From Nitrospirota bacterium (GTDB taxonomy: Bacteria; Nitrospirota; Thermodesulfovibrionia; Thermodesulfovibrionales; JdFR-88): DNA of 41,918 nucleotides. Below the pieces are notes generated by a model, which was not told the origin of the DNA, did no database searches, and worked only from the letters and a program-made list of their open reading frames with translations. Positions 7,780-15,856 of this stretch are shown piece after piece. The stretch covers positions 1 through 41,918 of the forward strand of contig JACWAF010000027.1 of assembly GCA_014874185.1 (NCBI GenBank), given 5' to 3'. Both the position numbers and the translations under genes were made by a program. How positions within the stretch are numbered: the first letter of the stretch is position 1; every line of letters begins with the position of its first letter.

Positions 7780-8681
7780 TGGACAAGGCATCGATGGCCC
7801 GGGTAACGGTCTGCATACCGACGATGAACAGGCCGGAGGACCTGGCAAGGTGCTTAAGCTCCGTAATGGGCCAGAGCGCCCTTCCGGCGGAAGTGGTAAT
7901 AATTGATGACGGCAACCTGGACCAAAACGCCTTCAGAAAAATGGTAGAGCCCCGCGCGAGGTTCGTCTACTTCAAAAAATCCCGGCCCAGTTCGGCGGCC
8001 TCAAAGAACCTGGCCAGGAAACTGGCGTCTTCCGGCTTGATACTTGTCCTGGATGACGATACCATTCTGGAAAGAGGCTGCATCGAAGAGCTGGTGAAGC
8101 GGTTCGAATGGGACGGGGGGAAGGCGGTCGGGGGCGTAAGCGGGGTCATTACGAACAGGAAAAAGAAGTCCGTCATCGAACGGGTAATGAGGAGGCTTTT
8201 CCTGCTTGAAAACGGGAATCCCGGCAGGATACTGCCCTGGGGGTTCCAGACCGGCTACTATCATGCCATAACCGTGGACCGGGAGGTGCAATGGACCAGT
8301 TCCTGCTGCACCTGCTACCGGAGGGAGCTGCTGGAGGAGTTCTCTTTCCGCGAGTTCCAGGGCGGGCGCACGGCGCTGGAGGACATAGATTTCTGCTGGA
8401 GGGCATCGAAGAAATACAGGTTCATGGTCACGCCCGCCGCGCGGCTTCAGCACAACCATTCGCGCTCCGGGCGGGAGGCGGTCTATCGCACTGGTTTCAA
8501 GCAGGCATACAACAGGCTCTGGATCTTCCGGCGGCACTCGGGCGGGCTCAAAAACAGCATCTCCTTCTGTTGGGCCACGCTGGGCCATGTCCTGGGGATG
8601 GCCTTCACGGGCAGGCTGGGTTTCGCGGCCGGAAATATCGCGGGGACCCTCGCGTTTCTTAAAAAGGGCGCAAGGAGATAA
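7779..8681 (+). CDS. Family 2 glycosyltransferase
   Basis: About 300 residues of GT2 type: VTVCIPTMNRPEDLARCL begins the domain, VVIIDDGN is the first acidic motif and LVLDDDTIL the DXD. The C-terminal part carries DIDFCWRASKKY, the usual acceptor-side acidic segment, and a weakly hydrophobic tail that may touch the membrane. It probably transfers one sugar of the repeat unit. The ATG at 7779 overlaps the previous stop as TGATG; in-frame codons further upstream lie inside the preceding gene. The next gene follows after two bases. Confidence 0.85.
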   Translation: MDKASMARVTVCIPTMNRPEDLARCLSSVMGQSALPAEVVIIDDGNLDQNAFRKMVEPRARFVYFKKSRPSSAASKNLARKLASSGLILVLDDDTILERGCIEELVKRFEWDGGKAVGGVSGVITNRKKKSVIERVMRRLFLLENGNPGRILPWGFQTGYYHAITVDREVQWTSSCCTCYRRELLEEFSFREFQGGRTALEDIDFCWRASKKYRFMVTPAARLQHNHSRSGREAVYRTGFKQAYNRLWIFRRHSGGLKNSISFCWATLGHVLGMAFTGRLGFAAGNIAGTLAFLKKGARR

Positions 8682-8683
8682 GA

Positions 8684-11551
8684 ATGGAAACCGGCTTGCT
8701 GGAGGGCCTGAAGGCCCTGGACTTCGCTTTCCCCCTCCTTATCGCGCTTTTCCTTATAGCGCGGGCGGGCCGTTTCGGAAGATACGAGACGGGCGTGGTC
8801 ATCTTCGGATTTGCACTGAGGGTGGCGCTTGCTCTGATACTGAAAAATGTCGAATTCCCGTATTTCGCAAACGACCCGGCCAAGTACAACTATATCGCCT
8901 CAACAATAGCGAACGGCCACCCGGACTTCTACGACAGCCTGCAGACGAACGCCTTTGCCATGACGGGCGGCATAATCTATTTCTTCCTGGGCCAGAGCCA
9001 AACCTGCTGGGCCGTGTTCAACGCCTTCGCGGGCGCGGCCACCATACTGGTTGTGATAAGGACAACGGAAGAACTCTTCGGGAAGACGGAGGCGGGCCTC
9101 GCGGGACTGGTCTATTGCGTATTCCCCTCTTATGTGCTCTTCGATTCCATACTGGAGAGGGAGGCCCTGATAATACTCTTTCTCTCCCTTTCGGTCCTCC
9201 ATTTCGCAAGATACCTCAGATCCGGGCGCATCAGGAATTTATGCGCCTTTGCGGCCTTCGTGATAACGGGCGGGATATTCAGGCCCCTCTTTATCCCGCT
9301 GTGTTTCGGCATCGCCTATCCGTTCATGGTCATCAATTTCTACATCTCGGAATGGGCCAAGAGGCTGTGGATAATGCGCCCCTTGATACTGGCGGTCTTC
9401 GTTTTCATGGTCTCGGGGGCGGTGATAGCGGCGCTCTATTTCACGCCGCTTGGGGGGATAATCATGGAAAAGCTCTCGGAGGAGGCCCTGACGGGCGTGG
9501 CCCAGTCCAGGGCCAGCGGGGCCAGTGCCTACCTTGCCGATGTGCATTACGGCTCTGTCGCAAGCATCATTTATTACACGCCCTTAAAGTTCCTGTATTT
9601 CACCTTCGGGCCGTTCCCCTGGCTTGCAAAAGGGACATCCGGTCTTGCCGCGAGCATGGAGGGGCTCTGCAATCTCTTTTTCATGGTCTTTTCCATAGGC
9701 GGAGTCAGACACGTCATGCGGCAAAACAAACGGCTTGCATTCTTCATGGTCCTTTTCGCCCTTGCCGGGCTTGCCGCGCAGGGCGCGATAGACTCCAACT
9801 ACGGCACGGCCCTCAGGCACCGGATCAGCTACAGCTTCCTTTTTGCGATACTCTCCACTTACACCCTGTGCAGAACACGCGTATTCGGGTTGCTAAGAGA
9901 CATATTCCTGCTCAGGGGACCGGCGCCAAAATACGCCGTGGCCATGCTTCTGGCCGCAAGCACGGTGCTGTTTCTGGCCGCGCCAGGCCGCTCGCAGACG
10001 GTAAGCCTGCCTTATGAGGACGGGCAGATAAGGATCTGGGCCGCGCCTTCACTGGAAAAGGTGGACCGCTATTTCAGAAACGCCGATTTCAAAAACGAAT
10101 ACTCCGGCATGGCAAGCATAAGCGCGGCAAAGGACGAGTACGAGTCCTTCCAGGTCGTTTTAAGCAACAAGGGGCGGGCCCCCATAGACCTGAACGCGCT
10201 GAGGGTTTCCGGCCTGAAATCAAAAAAGGGTGACGTCATACCGGGCGCGAATATCGAGGCCTTCTATGTCGGCTATGTGAACGAACAGTATCCGGACGTG
10301 CTTTTCCCGGCTGGGGTGGCCAAATACAAGGAAGAGTTCAGGGCCGTTCACGGCGGCGACGACCTGGACCTCTGGTTCACCGTACACGTCCCCGCCGGGG
10401 CCGGTTCCGGCGATTACGCGGGGACTGTAACCCTTCAGGCGGGCGGTGGCAGCTACAGCGTCCCGGTCTCGCTCAGGGTCAGGGATTTCAGCCTTCCAGG
10501 GAAGACCGCCGTCAGCACGCTTTTATTCAACCTGCTGCCAAGAGACATCTCCGAACGTTACGGCCTGGGTATCTTCTCGCGGAAATATGAAGACTTGGTC
10601 AGGGGCGTCTTCGAGGAATATAAAAAGCACCATATCTCAAACGGGGGGGCCGCCCCGGTGCCCCTTTTCGAGTATTACCGGAAGAAGGGCGCGGAGGCCA
10701 CGGCCGCCTATTTCGAGAAATGGTGCCGCTACTGGACGGATGCCGGCCTGGAGTGCAACAACCTGCAGGCCCCGGCAGACATTGAAAGGTTCAGGGATTT
10801 CATAAAGCCCGTTTACGAAGCGGTCAAAAAGAACGGCTGGATGGATATCGTGGAACTGAAGCTCCCCCATGACGAGGCAAAACGCGGGGAAAAGGCCAAC
10901 GCGAACCTGGAATGGGCACGCCAGGCGCGCCGCCTCGCTCCGGGGATAAAGATCCAGCACACGTTCGGGGGGCTGGAGCGGGGACTGAACAGGGCCGTGC
11001 TGGAGAGTTACGCCGGATATGTGGATGTCTGGTCCCTGGTGCCCGATGCCTATTCCGGCGACCCCGGGATAAAGGCATTCATTGACGGTCAGGCGAAAAA
11101 AGGCGCCCGGATCTCCTGGTATATCCATAGAAAACTGAACGTTTGGCAGTCGCGGGCAGAGCTCAGGCGCTTCTTCTGGCAGATGTGGGCCAATAACGTC
11201 TCGTCGGTCAGCCTCTGGAGGACTGATTTCTGGTCCAGGCCTGAAAAACGGGCCTCCGGCGGCCTGTTCAGGGGGCGCCGCATCCCCGAGAAGAAGACAT
11301 GGAGGGAACCGAGGGGGTTTGGCACCACGAAAAGCTCGGGGGTGGGAAACGGGACCCTTTTCTGGCCCGATGACGACAGGGTGCTCACATCCATAAGGCT
11401 TGAGACCATACGGGACGGAATAGAGGATTACGAATACCTCCAGCTTGCAAAGAAAAAGGGAATAGCCGTGCTGGTCCCGGAGGGGGCCGATGCGAGGGAA
11501 CTGATGAAAATAAGGGCGGACCTGGCCAGACAGATAGAGGAAAAGAAGTGA
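8684..11551 (+). CDS. Membrane glycosyltransferase-like domain fused to DUF4091 domain
   Basis: The 955-residue protein has two halves. Residues 1-435 are polytopic, with a first loop containing NDPAKYNYIASTIANGHPDF and the acidic residues typical of ArnT/PMT-like GT-C enzymes that use lipid-linked sugars. Residues about 440-955 look extracytoplasmic and carry a DUF4091-type (GH123-like) region ending in the hallmark LETIRDGIEDYEYL. The joint, residues about 422-441 (VAMLLAASTVLFLAAPGRSQ), reads like the signal peptide of a once separate secreted protein now serving as a membrane segment. A combined periplasmic glycan transfer and trimming role is inferred. AAGGAGA precedes the ATG. The stop overlaps the next GTG (GTGA). 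Confidence 0.75.
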   Translation: METGLLEGLKALDFAFPLLIALFLIARAGRFGRYETGVVIFGFALRVALALILKNVEFPYFANDPAKYNYIASTIANGHPDFYDSLQTNAFAMTGGIIYFFLGQSQTCWAVFNAFAGAATILVVIRTTEELFGKTEAGLAGLVYCVFPSYVLFDSILEREALIILFLSLSVLHFARYLRSGRIRNLCAFAAFVITGGIFRPLFIPLCFGIAYPFMVINFYISEWAKRLWIMRPLILAVFVFMVSGAVIAALYFTPLGGIIMEKLSEEALTGVAQSRASGASAYLADVHYGSVASIIYYTPLKFLYFTFGPFPWLAKGTSGLAASMEGLCNLFFMVFSIGGVRHVMRQNKRLAFFMVLFALAGLAAQGAIDSNYGTALRHRISYSFLFAILSTYTLCRTRVFGLLRDIFLLRGPAPKYAVAMLLAASTVLFLAAPGRSQTVSLPYEDGQIRIWAAPSLEKVDRYFRNADFKNEYSGMASISAAKDEYESFQVVLSNKGRAPIDLNALRVSGLKSKKGDVIPGANIEAFYVGYVNEQYPDVLFPAGVAKYKEEFRAVHGGDDLDLWFTVHVPAGAGSGDYAGTVTLQAGGGSYSVPVSLRVRDFSLPGKTAVSTLLFNLLPRDISERYGLGIFSRKYEDLVRGVFEEYKKHHISNGGAAPVPLFEYYRKKGAEATAAYFEKWCRYWTDAGLECNNLQAPADIERFRDFIKPVYEAVKKNGWMDIVELKLPHDEAKRGEKANANLEWARQARRLAPGIKIQHTFGGLERGLNRAVLESYAGYVDVWSLVPDAYSGDPGIKAFIDGQAKKGARISWYIHRKLNVWQSRAELRRFFWQMWANNVSSVSLWRTDFWSRPEKRASGGLFRGRRIPEKKTWREPRGFGTTKSSGVGNGTLFWPDDDRVLTSIRLETIRDGIEDYEYLQLAKKKGIAVLVPEGADARELMKIRADLARQIEEKK

Positions 11552-12975
11552 AGCGGCCCAATATAGCCCTGATAATCCTGGACACCGCGCGGGCGGCAAA
11601 TTTCTCCTGTTATGGATATGAGAGGGAGACCACGCCGGAGATAGACAAAATAGCCTCCGAAGGCGTCCTCTTTGAAAACGCCATATCCCCTTCGCCCTGG
11701 ACCCTTCCGGCCCACGCCTCCATCTTCACCGGCCTCCATCCCTCGTTCCACGGCTGCACGGAAAGGCATAAAAGACTCGACCCGCTGGTCCCAACCCTGC
11801 CCAAGATGCTTAAGGACTCCGGCTATCATACGGCAGGGTTCTCAAATAACAGCTGGATAAGCCGGGCATTCGGGTTCGCAAACGGGTTCGATGCCTTCTA
11901 TAACCTATGGCAGGTTGTGCAATACGAGACCGATTTTGCCAACCCGGACCTCCAGGGGACGGAAAAATACGGGAATGCCTTGGGGCTTCTGAATAAAGGC
12001 AACCCGTTCGTGAATCTTATAAACGGCATATACGGCAATTCCCTCTGGAGGCGCTACGATTATGGGGCCAGACGGATAAACCGGCTTGCGGCAAAAGCGC
12101 TCGAACGGATGGATAAGCGAAGGCCCTTCTTTATCTTCATAAATTACCTGGAGCCCCATCTGAAATACGCTGCCCCGGAGCCCTGGTTCGGAAAGTTCCT
12201 GGATAAGGGGACAAGCAGGAAAAAGGCCCTCGGGGTGAACCAGGACGCATGGGCCTGCATGGGCGGGACGGCCCGGATGACAGCTGAGGACTTTGAGATA
12301 TTAAGGGCCCTGTACGACGCGGAGTTGAGCTACCTGGATTACCGGGTGGGCGAGTTCTGCCGCGCCCTGCGAAAAAAGGGGCTGTTCGATGACACCGTCC
12401 TGATCATCACGTCAGACCACGGCGAGAACCTCGGCGAGCACGGGCTGATGGACCACCAGTTCTCCCTGCACGACACCCTCCTCAGGGTGCCCCTGATAAT
12501 AAGGTTTCCGGGCATCTTCAACCGGGGCGCAAGGATAAAAAAGATGGTGCAGACCACGGGCATACTGCCCACGGTATGCAGGCTCCTTGGCATCGAAAAT
12601 AAAGGGAAAGACCTCCTGCAATTGGATTCCCGGGAGGCGTTTGCGGAATACCTAACGCCCCAGCCCCCTTCGGAAATCCTGAAAAAAAGATACCCCGGAG
12701 GTGATTTCAGCCGCTTCTGCCGGGGGCTGACAGCGGTCTATTCCGGAGATTGGAAGCTGATATCCTCCACCCGCGGCGAATACGAATTGTACAACTTGAA
12801 AGAGGACCCGGAAGAAACCAGTAACCTGTTCGAAAGCCGCCCCGCCATCTTCGATGCGCTGAGGGACAGGCTGAAGGGGTTCCAGGACTCCCGGCCAATC
12901 GTCTCCGGCCAGACCGGAGAGGTTGCCGCCGGCGAGGTGAAAAAGAGGCTTGAGGCGCTGGGATACCTGACCTGA
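11548..12975 (+). CDS. Sulfatase-fold hydrolase with Thr at the formylglycine position
   Basis: The 475-residue protein has sulfatase family hallmarks: NIALIILDTARAANFSCYGY with Asp12, SPWTLPAHASIFTG, and TSDHGENLGEHG with its metal-binding Asp-His. In true sulfatases the segment TLPAHASIFTG reads C/S-x-P-S-R; here Thr52 replaces the Cys/Ser that becomes formylglycine and His replaces Arg. It is therefore more likely a phosphodiesterase or phosphotransferase than a sulfatase. No signal peptide is seen. It ends LEALGYLT. The GTG start overlaps the preceding stop (GTGA), with AGAGGAAAAG upstream. Substrate unknown; the context says surface glycan. Confidence 0.8.
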   Translation: MKRPNIALIILDTARAANFSCYGYERETTPEIDKIASEGVLFENAISPSPWTLPAHASIFTGLHPSFHGCTERHKRLDPLVPTLPKMLKDSGYHTAGFSNNSWISRAFGFANGFDAFYNLWQVVQYETDFANPDLQGTEKYGNALGLLNKGNPFVNLINGIYGNSLWRRYDYGARRINRLAAKALERMDKRRPFFIFINYLEPHLKYAAPEPWFGKFLDKGTSRKKALGVNQDAWACMGGTARMTAEDFEILRALYDAELSYLDYRVGEFCRALRKKGLFDDTVLIITSDHGENLGEHGLMDHQFSLHDTLLRVPLIIRFPGIFNRGARIKKMVQTTGILPTVCRLLGIENKGKDLLQLDSREAFAEYLTPQPPSEILKKRYPGGDFSRFCRGLTAVYSGDWKLISSTRGEYELYNLKEDPEETSNLFESRPAIFDALRDRLKGFQDSRPIVSGQTGEVAAGEVKKRLEALGYLT

Positions 12976-13007
12976 AAAAAGACCCGGCCCGGAGGGAACT
13001 GACCTCG

Positions 13008-14189
13008 ATGAAGATCTGCTTCATTTACAATACCGACTGGGGGCTCTGGCAGTTCAGGAAAGGCCTGCTGAAGGACCTGAAAGGGGCCGGGCACGACATC
13101 TATGCCATATGCCCGCCGGGCGATTTCGTGCCCCGTCTGGAAGGGCTTGGGGTGAAGCACATGCCCCTCCATGTTGACAGGACGGGCGTGAACCCGCTGA
13201 AAGACCTCGCGCTCCTTGCCCGCCTTTACGGGATTTTCAAAAGGGAGAAATTTGACATCATCCATTCCTTCACGATAAAGCCAAACATATACGGGGCATT
13301 CGCGGCACGGCTTGCCGGAGGCCTCCCGTTCATCGCCTCAATAGAGGGGCTTGGCTACGCGTTCACCCCGAACGGGGGGGGGATAAAGCATAAGCTCCTG
13401 GGCCGGATTGCGGGGTTCCTTTACAGGAGGGCCTTCCGGAACGCGAGCTTCGCCGTTTTTTTGAACCGGGACGACATGGAATTCTTCCGCATGAACGGGC
13501 TGGTGAACGGAACAAAATCCAGGCTCATCCGCGGCGCCGGGATCGATATAGAGGAGTATGCCCCTGTCGCGCCGGAGGACCCGGCGGTCCAAAGGCTGAG
13601 GGCGGGGCTCTCCATAAAAAAGGACGATGTGGTCATAACGCTTGCCGCCCGCCTGCTGCGGGAAAAGGGCATAGCCGAGTTCATAGAGGCGGCAAGGCTC
13701 CTGAAGGCCAAATATCCCGGGACGGCGTTCCTGCTGGCGGGCGGGACGGACCCGGGCAACCCATCGGCCATGCCGGAAAAAACCCTCATCGAGGCCCAGT
13801 CCGAGGGCTGGATAAAATGGCTGGGGCACCGCAGCGACATGAAGACAATATTCGCCCTCTCGGACGTCATAACCCTGCCCTCCTATTACCGGGAGGGGCT
13901 CCCGATGGTGCTCCTGGAGGCCATGGCCATGGAGAAACCGATAGTCACAACAGACAACGTGGGCTGCAGGGACGTGGTGGAAGAAGGCAGGAACGGCTTC
14001 ATGGTGCCGATGAACGAACCCGAAGCGCTGTCAGAAAAACTCGAACTGCTTATCAGGGACCGGAAGATGCGCGTCCTCTTCGGCAGGCGTGGGAGGCTGA
14101 AAGCCATTTTCGAGTTCAACCAGGAGATGGTGAACCGCGAGACCGAAAGCCTGTACCTGGAAGCTGCCGGAAGGCCGGGGCACAATTAG
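13008..14189 (+). CDS. Family 4 glycosyltransferase
   Basis: A 393-residue GT-B enzyme. The N-terminal domain starts MKICFIYNTDWGLWQFR, carries HSFTIKPNIYGAFAAR and the SIEGLGYAFTP segment common in amino-sugar transferases of O-antigen loci. The C-terminal domain has LLREKGIAEFIEAA and the nucleotide-sugar motif REGLPMVLLEAMA (E-x7-E). It probably adds an N-acetylhexosamine or hexose to the lipid-linked unit; the donor cannot be read. GGAGGGAAC lies ahead of the ATG and 32 bases separate it from the previous gene, so it is likely the last gene of the operon. The following gene is on the other strand. Confidence 0.85.
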   Translation: MKICFIYNTDWGLWQFRKGLLKDLKGAGHDIYAICPPGDFVPRLEGLGVKHMPLHVDRTGVNPLKDLALLARLYGIFKREKFDIIHSFTIKPNIYGAFAARLAGGLPFIASIEGLGYAFTPNGGGIKHKLLGRIAGFLYRRAFRNASFAVFLNRDDMEFFRMNGLVNGTKSRLIRGAGIDIEEYAPVAPEDPAVQRLRAGLSIKKDDVVITLAARLLREKGIAEFIEAARLLKAKYPGTAFLLAGGTDPGNPSAMPEKTLIEAQSEGWIKWLGHRSDMKTIFALSDVITLPSYYREGLPMVLLEAMAMEKPIVTTDNVGCRDVVEEGRNGFMVPMNEPEALSEKLELLIRDRKMRVLFGRRGRLKAIFEFNQEMVNRETESLYLEAAGRPGHN

Positions 14190-14203
14190 GGGGCCCGCTC
14201 TTT

Positions 14204-14731
14204 TCAGCGCCCGCCCCCCGGTCCGGGTTCCAAACCGTCAAAGAGAATCCGGTCGCGGACGGACGGTATAAGGTCTACGTAAATACTCACTACGTCGTTC
14301 TTTTTCAGGGTATAGTAGATATTGAGCACGTCCATGAAGCCGTATTTCAGGATCTGAAAATAGGGACGGACCTCGTAACCTATCGTCTGCCCGCCGGGGC
14401 CGATTATGCGCCTCAGGCCGTATCCGTTGGTATCGGGGTTCTGGCCCAGAAAGCTTACGGCCCTGTTCATGGCCTCCACCGAATTAAGCCCGTGCAGTTC
14501 AGTGTAATCAAAACCCGGGGCAAAAGGCTTAAGCGTATACCGGTCACCCTCCACGTCCAGGAATGCCACGCTCCGGGGGTCGGTAAGATACCTCATGCCG
14601 TAAAGGATGAGGGTGTACCTGAGATTGGGGTTTACCGAACGGGCGCCGCCGGTCCTGAGCGGAGTAAGCCCGGCACACCCGATCAGAGTGAACACAATGG
14701 CCGCGAGCAGAAGACGCTTCAATGTCTCCAT
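14204..14731 (-). CDS. Lipoprotein of a two-member local family (copy A)
   Basis: A 175-residue predicted lipoprotein: METLKRLLLAAIVFTLIGC has a basic start, hydrophobic core and lipobox ending at Cys19. The mature part reads YTLILYGMRYLTDP, then EGDRYTLKPF, GLNSVEAMNRAVSFLG, IIGPGGQTIGYEVRP and YYTLKKNDVVSIYV. Every one of these blocks has a counterpart in the lipoprotein at 31274, so the two are diverged paralogues. The family is not one I recognise. A promoter with TATGAT six bases before the ATG supports this start and a leaderless message. It converges on the glycan operon, 14 bases from its last stop. Confidence 0.7.
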   Translation of the reverse strand: METLKRLLLAAIVFTLIGCAGLTPLRTGGARSVNPNLRYTLILYGMRYLTDPRSVAFLDVEGDRYTLKPFAPGFDYTELHGLNSVEAMNRAVSFLGQNPDTNGYGLRRIIGPGGQTIGYEVRPYFQILKYGFMDVLNIYYTLKKNDVVSIYVDLIPSVRDRILFDGLEPGPGGGR

Positions 14732-14737
14732 AAGGAA

Positions 14738-14766
14738 ATCATAACAGATTGAAACCCGGTATCCAA
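14738..14766 (-). promoter_or_regulatory. Promoter of lipoprotein A (leaderless type)
   Basis: On the - strand TTGGAT (14766-14761), 17 bases, then TGT-TATGAT with the hexamer at 14743-14738. Six bases separate the -10 from the ATG at 14731, so transcription should begin at or next to the start codon. No Shine-Dalgarno site is present. Confidence 0.6.
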
Positions 14767-14841
14767 TAGCGAACGGGCTTGCTTTTTTCCGCCTGAAACT
14801 ATAAATTTAACTGCCTGACTAAAAAATAAAAGGGAGAACTC

Positions 14842-15198
14842 ATGTCAACGGACCACAAGAGGTGGCGGCTGAGCGAGATGGACCTGCGGGAACTGGACCC
14901 GGTGAAGGCCCGCGAGCTAATAATAAAGTGTTTCTTCGAGTCGCAAAAAGAGACCTTCGCGCGTGCCAAGCAGAATTTGGGCAAAGAGGCCAGGGACGAC
15001 GAGATAAGAAAGACCGTGGAGAGCGTAATAAGGCTCTCATTCAAGGAGGTTGGCGGCTCATATGAGGAACCCACAAAAGAAGATCTGGGCAAGGTGGTCT
15101 CCACGCTGGCCCGCAAGGCGGACTCCTGGGGCACCCCGCCTGACATCATAGAACACCACAAAGGGCAGATAATAAAGATACTGAACCTGCTTAAATAA
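14842..15198 (+). CDS. Conserved-looking hypothetical protein
   Basis: A 118-residue, mostly helical, charged soluble protein with no signal peptide or membrane segment. It reads RELDPVKARELIIKCFFESQKETFARAKQNLG, then KTVESVIRLSFKEVGGSYEEPTKEDLGKVVSTLARKADSWGTPPDIIEHHKGQI. The single Cys and His pair are not arranged as a metal site. I do not recognise a family. AGGGAGAA seven bases ahead of the ATG is a clear ribosome site, and codon use matches its neighbours, so it is probably a real gene. It stands alone between a divergent lipoprotein and a CBS-domain gene with its own promoter. Confidence 0.7.
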   Translation: MSTDHKRWRLSEMDLRELDPVKARELIIKCFFESQKETFARAKQNLGKEARDDEIRKTVESVIRLSFKEVGGSYEEPTKEDLGKVVSTLARKADSWGTPPDIIEHHKGQIIKILNLLK

Positions 15199-15283
15199 CT
15201 GGCTCTCAATGCCTGCCTTTTGTTAAAGGCTGACACCCATTAGGCGGCGGCAAACAGGAAAATCCCCGATAGCTGGAATCAAC

Positions 15284-15311
15284 TTGACTCCGGAAACCCT
15301 TCTGATAGTCT
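15284..15311 (+). promoter_or_regulatory. Promoter of the CBS-domain gene
   Basis: TTGACT (15284-15289), 16 bases, then TAGTCT (15306-15311) preceded by TGA, an extended -10. Transcription would start near 15318 and the GAGGAGG ribosome site of the next gene lies within the leader. Confidence 0.45.
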
Positions 15312-15343
15312 TTAAATAAAGAATCAGCGAGGAGGAAAATACA

Positions 15344-15766
15344 ATGAACGTAAAGGAATGCATGAGCAAGGAACTTGCGACCGTAAAACCCACCGATACG
15401 CTGACCGAGACCGCCAAACACATGAAGCAGAAATCGATCGGCTCGGTGCTCGTCCTTGAGAACGGCAAACTGGCGGGAATCCTCACGGACAGGGACATCG
15501 CCATCGCGGTGGCCGCCGAAGGGAAAAACGCCAGTTCCACCTTTGTCCAGGACGTGATGAGGAAAAATCCGAAGACCGTCGAGGCGAGTGCGGGGATAGA
15601 AGACGCGCTGAAGATAATGGAGAAGGAGAAGATAAGGAGACTGCCGGTGGTGGACCAGGGGAAGGTGGTGGGGATACTCTCCTCCTCGGACCTGGCCTCC
15701 ATCCTCAAACAGCAGATAAGCCAGTTCATAGGACTGGAAGAAGTCTATTCTCACGCCGGAAGATAA
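15344..15766 (+). CDS. Two-CBS-domain protein
   Basis: The 140-residue protein consists of a tandem pair of CBS motifs (Bateman module) and little else. The first is about residues 7-60 with VKPTDTLTETAKHMKQKSIGSVLVLENGKLAGILTDRDI. The second is about 72-128 with VEASAGIEDALKIMEKEKIRRLPVVDQGKVVGILSSSDL. Such modules bind adenosine nucleotides and regulate other proteins; stand-alone versions are common and the partner is unknown. A GAGGAGG ribosome site precedes the ATG. The gene is monocistronic, bounded by a promoter upstream and a strong terminator downstream. Confidence 0.85.
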   Translation: MNVKECMSKELATVKPTDTLTETAKHMKQKSIGSVLVLENGKLAGILTDRDIAIAVAAEGKNASSTFVQDVMRKNPKTVEASAGIEDALKIMEKEKIRRLPVVDQGKVVGILSSSDLASILKQQISQFIGLEEVYSHAGR

Positions 15767-15785
15767 CCAAAAACCCGTCTCTTTG

Positions 15786-15826
15786 GAGCGGCCCGAAGCT
15801 CCCCTTCGAGGCCGCTCTTTTCTTTT
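15786..15826 (+). terminator. Rho-independent terminator after the CBS gene
   Basis: GAGCGGCC at 15786-15793 pairs with GGCCGCTC at 15810-15817, with an inner CGAAG/CTTCG stem and one bulged A, followed by TTTTCTTTT. It lies 20 bases past the CBS gene stop. Confidence 0.85.
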
Positions 15827-15841
15827 CATTCCCGGGGCTGA

Positions 15842-15850
15842 TGCTATAAT
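15842..15850 (+). promoter_or_regulatory. Extended -10 of the aminotransferase gene (leaderless type)
   Basis: TGC-TATAAT, a consensus extended -10, has its hexamer at 15845-15850, six bases before the ATG at 15857. The predicted first transcribed base is at or beside the A of ATG, and no Shine-Dalgarno site exists. Confidence 0.65.
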
Positions 15851-15856
15851 TACCCC

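Noticed and set aside
8587-10017. Plus-strand frame of 476 codons over the membrane half of the DUF4091 fusion gene
   Set aside because: The translation is Arg/Gly/His-rich and lacks membrane segments, while the overlapping frame gives a coherent polytopic protein.
14190-14225. Terminator between the GT4 gene and lipoprotein A
   Set aside because: The G- and C-runs pair only imperfectly, there is no T-run, and the sequence overlaps the last codons of the lipoprotein gene.
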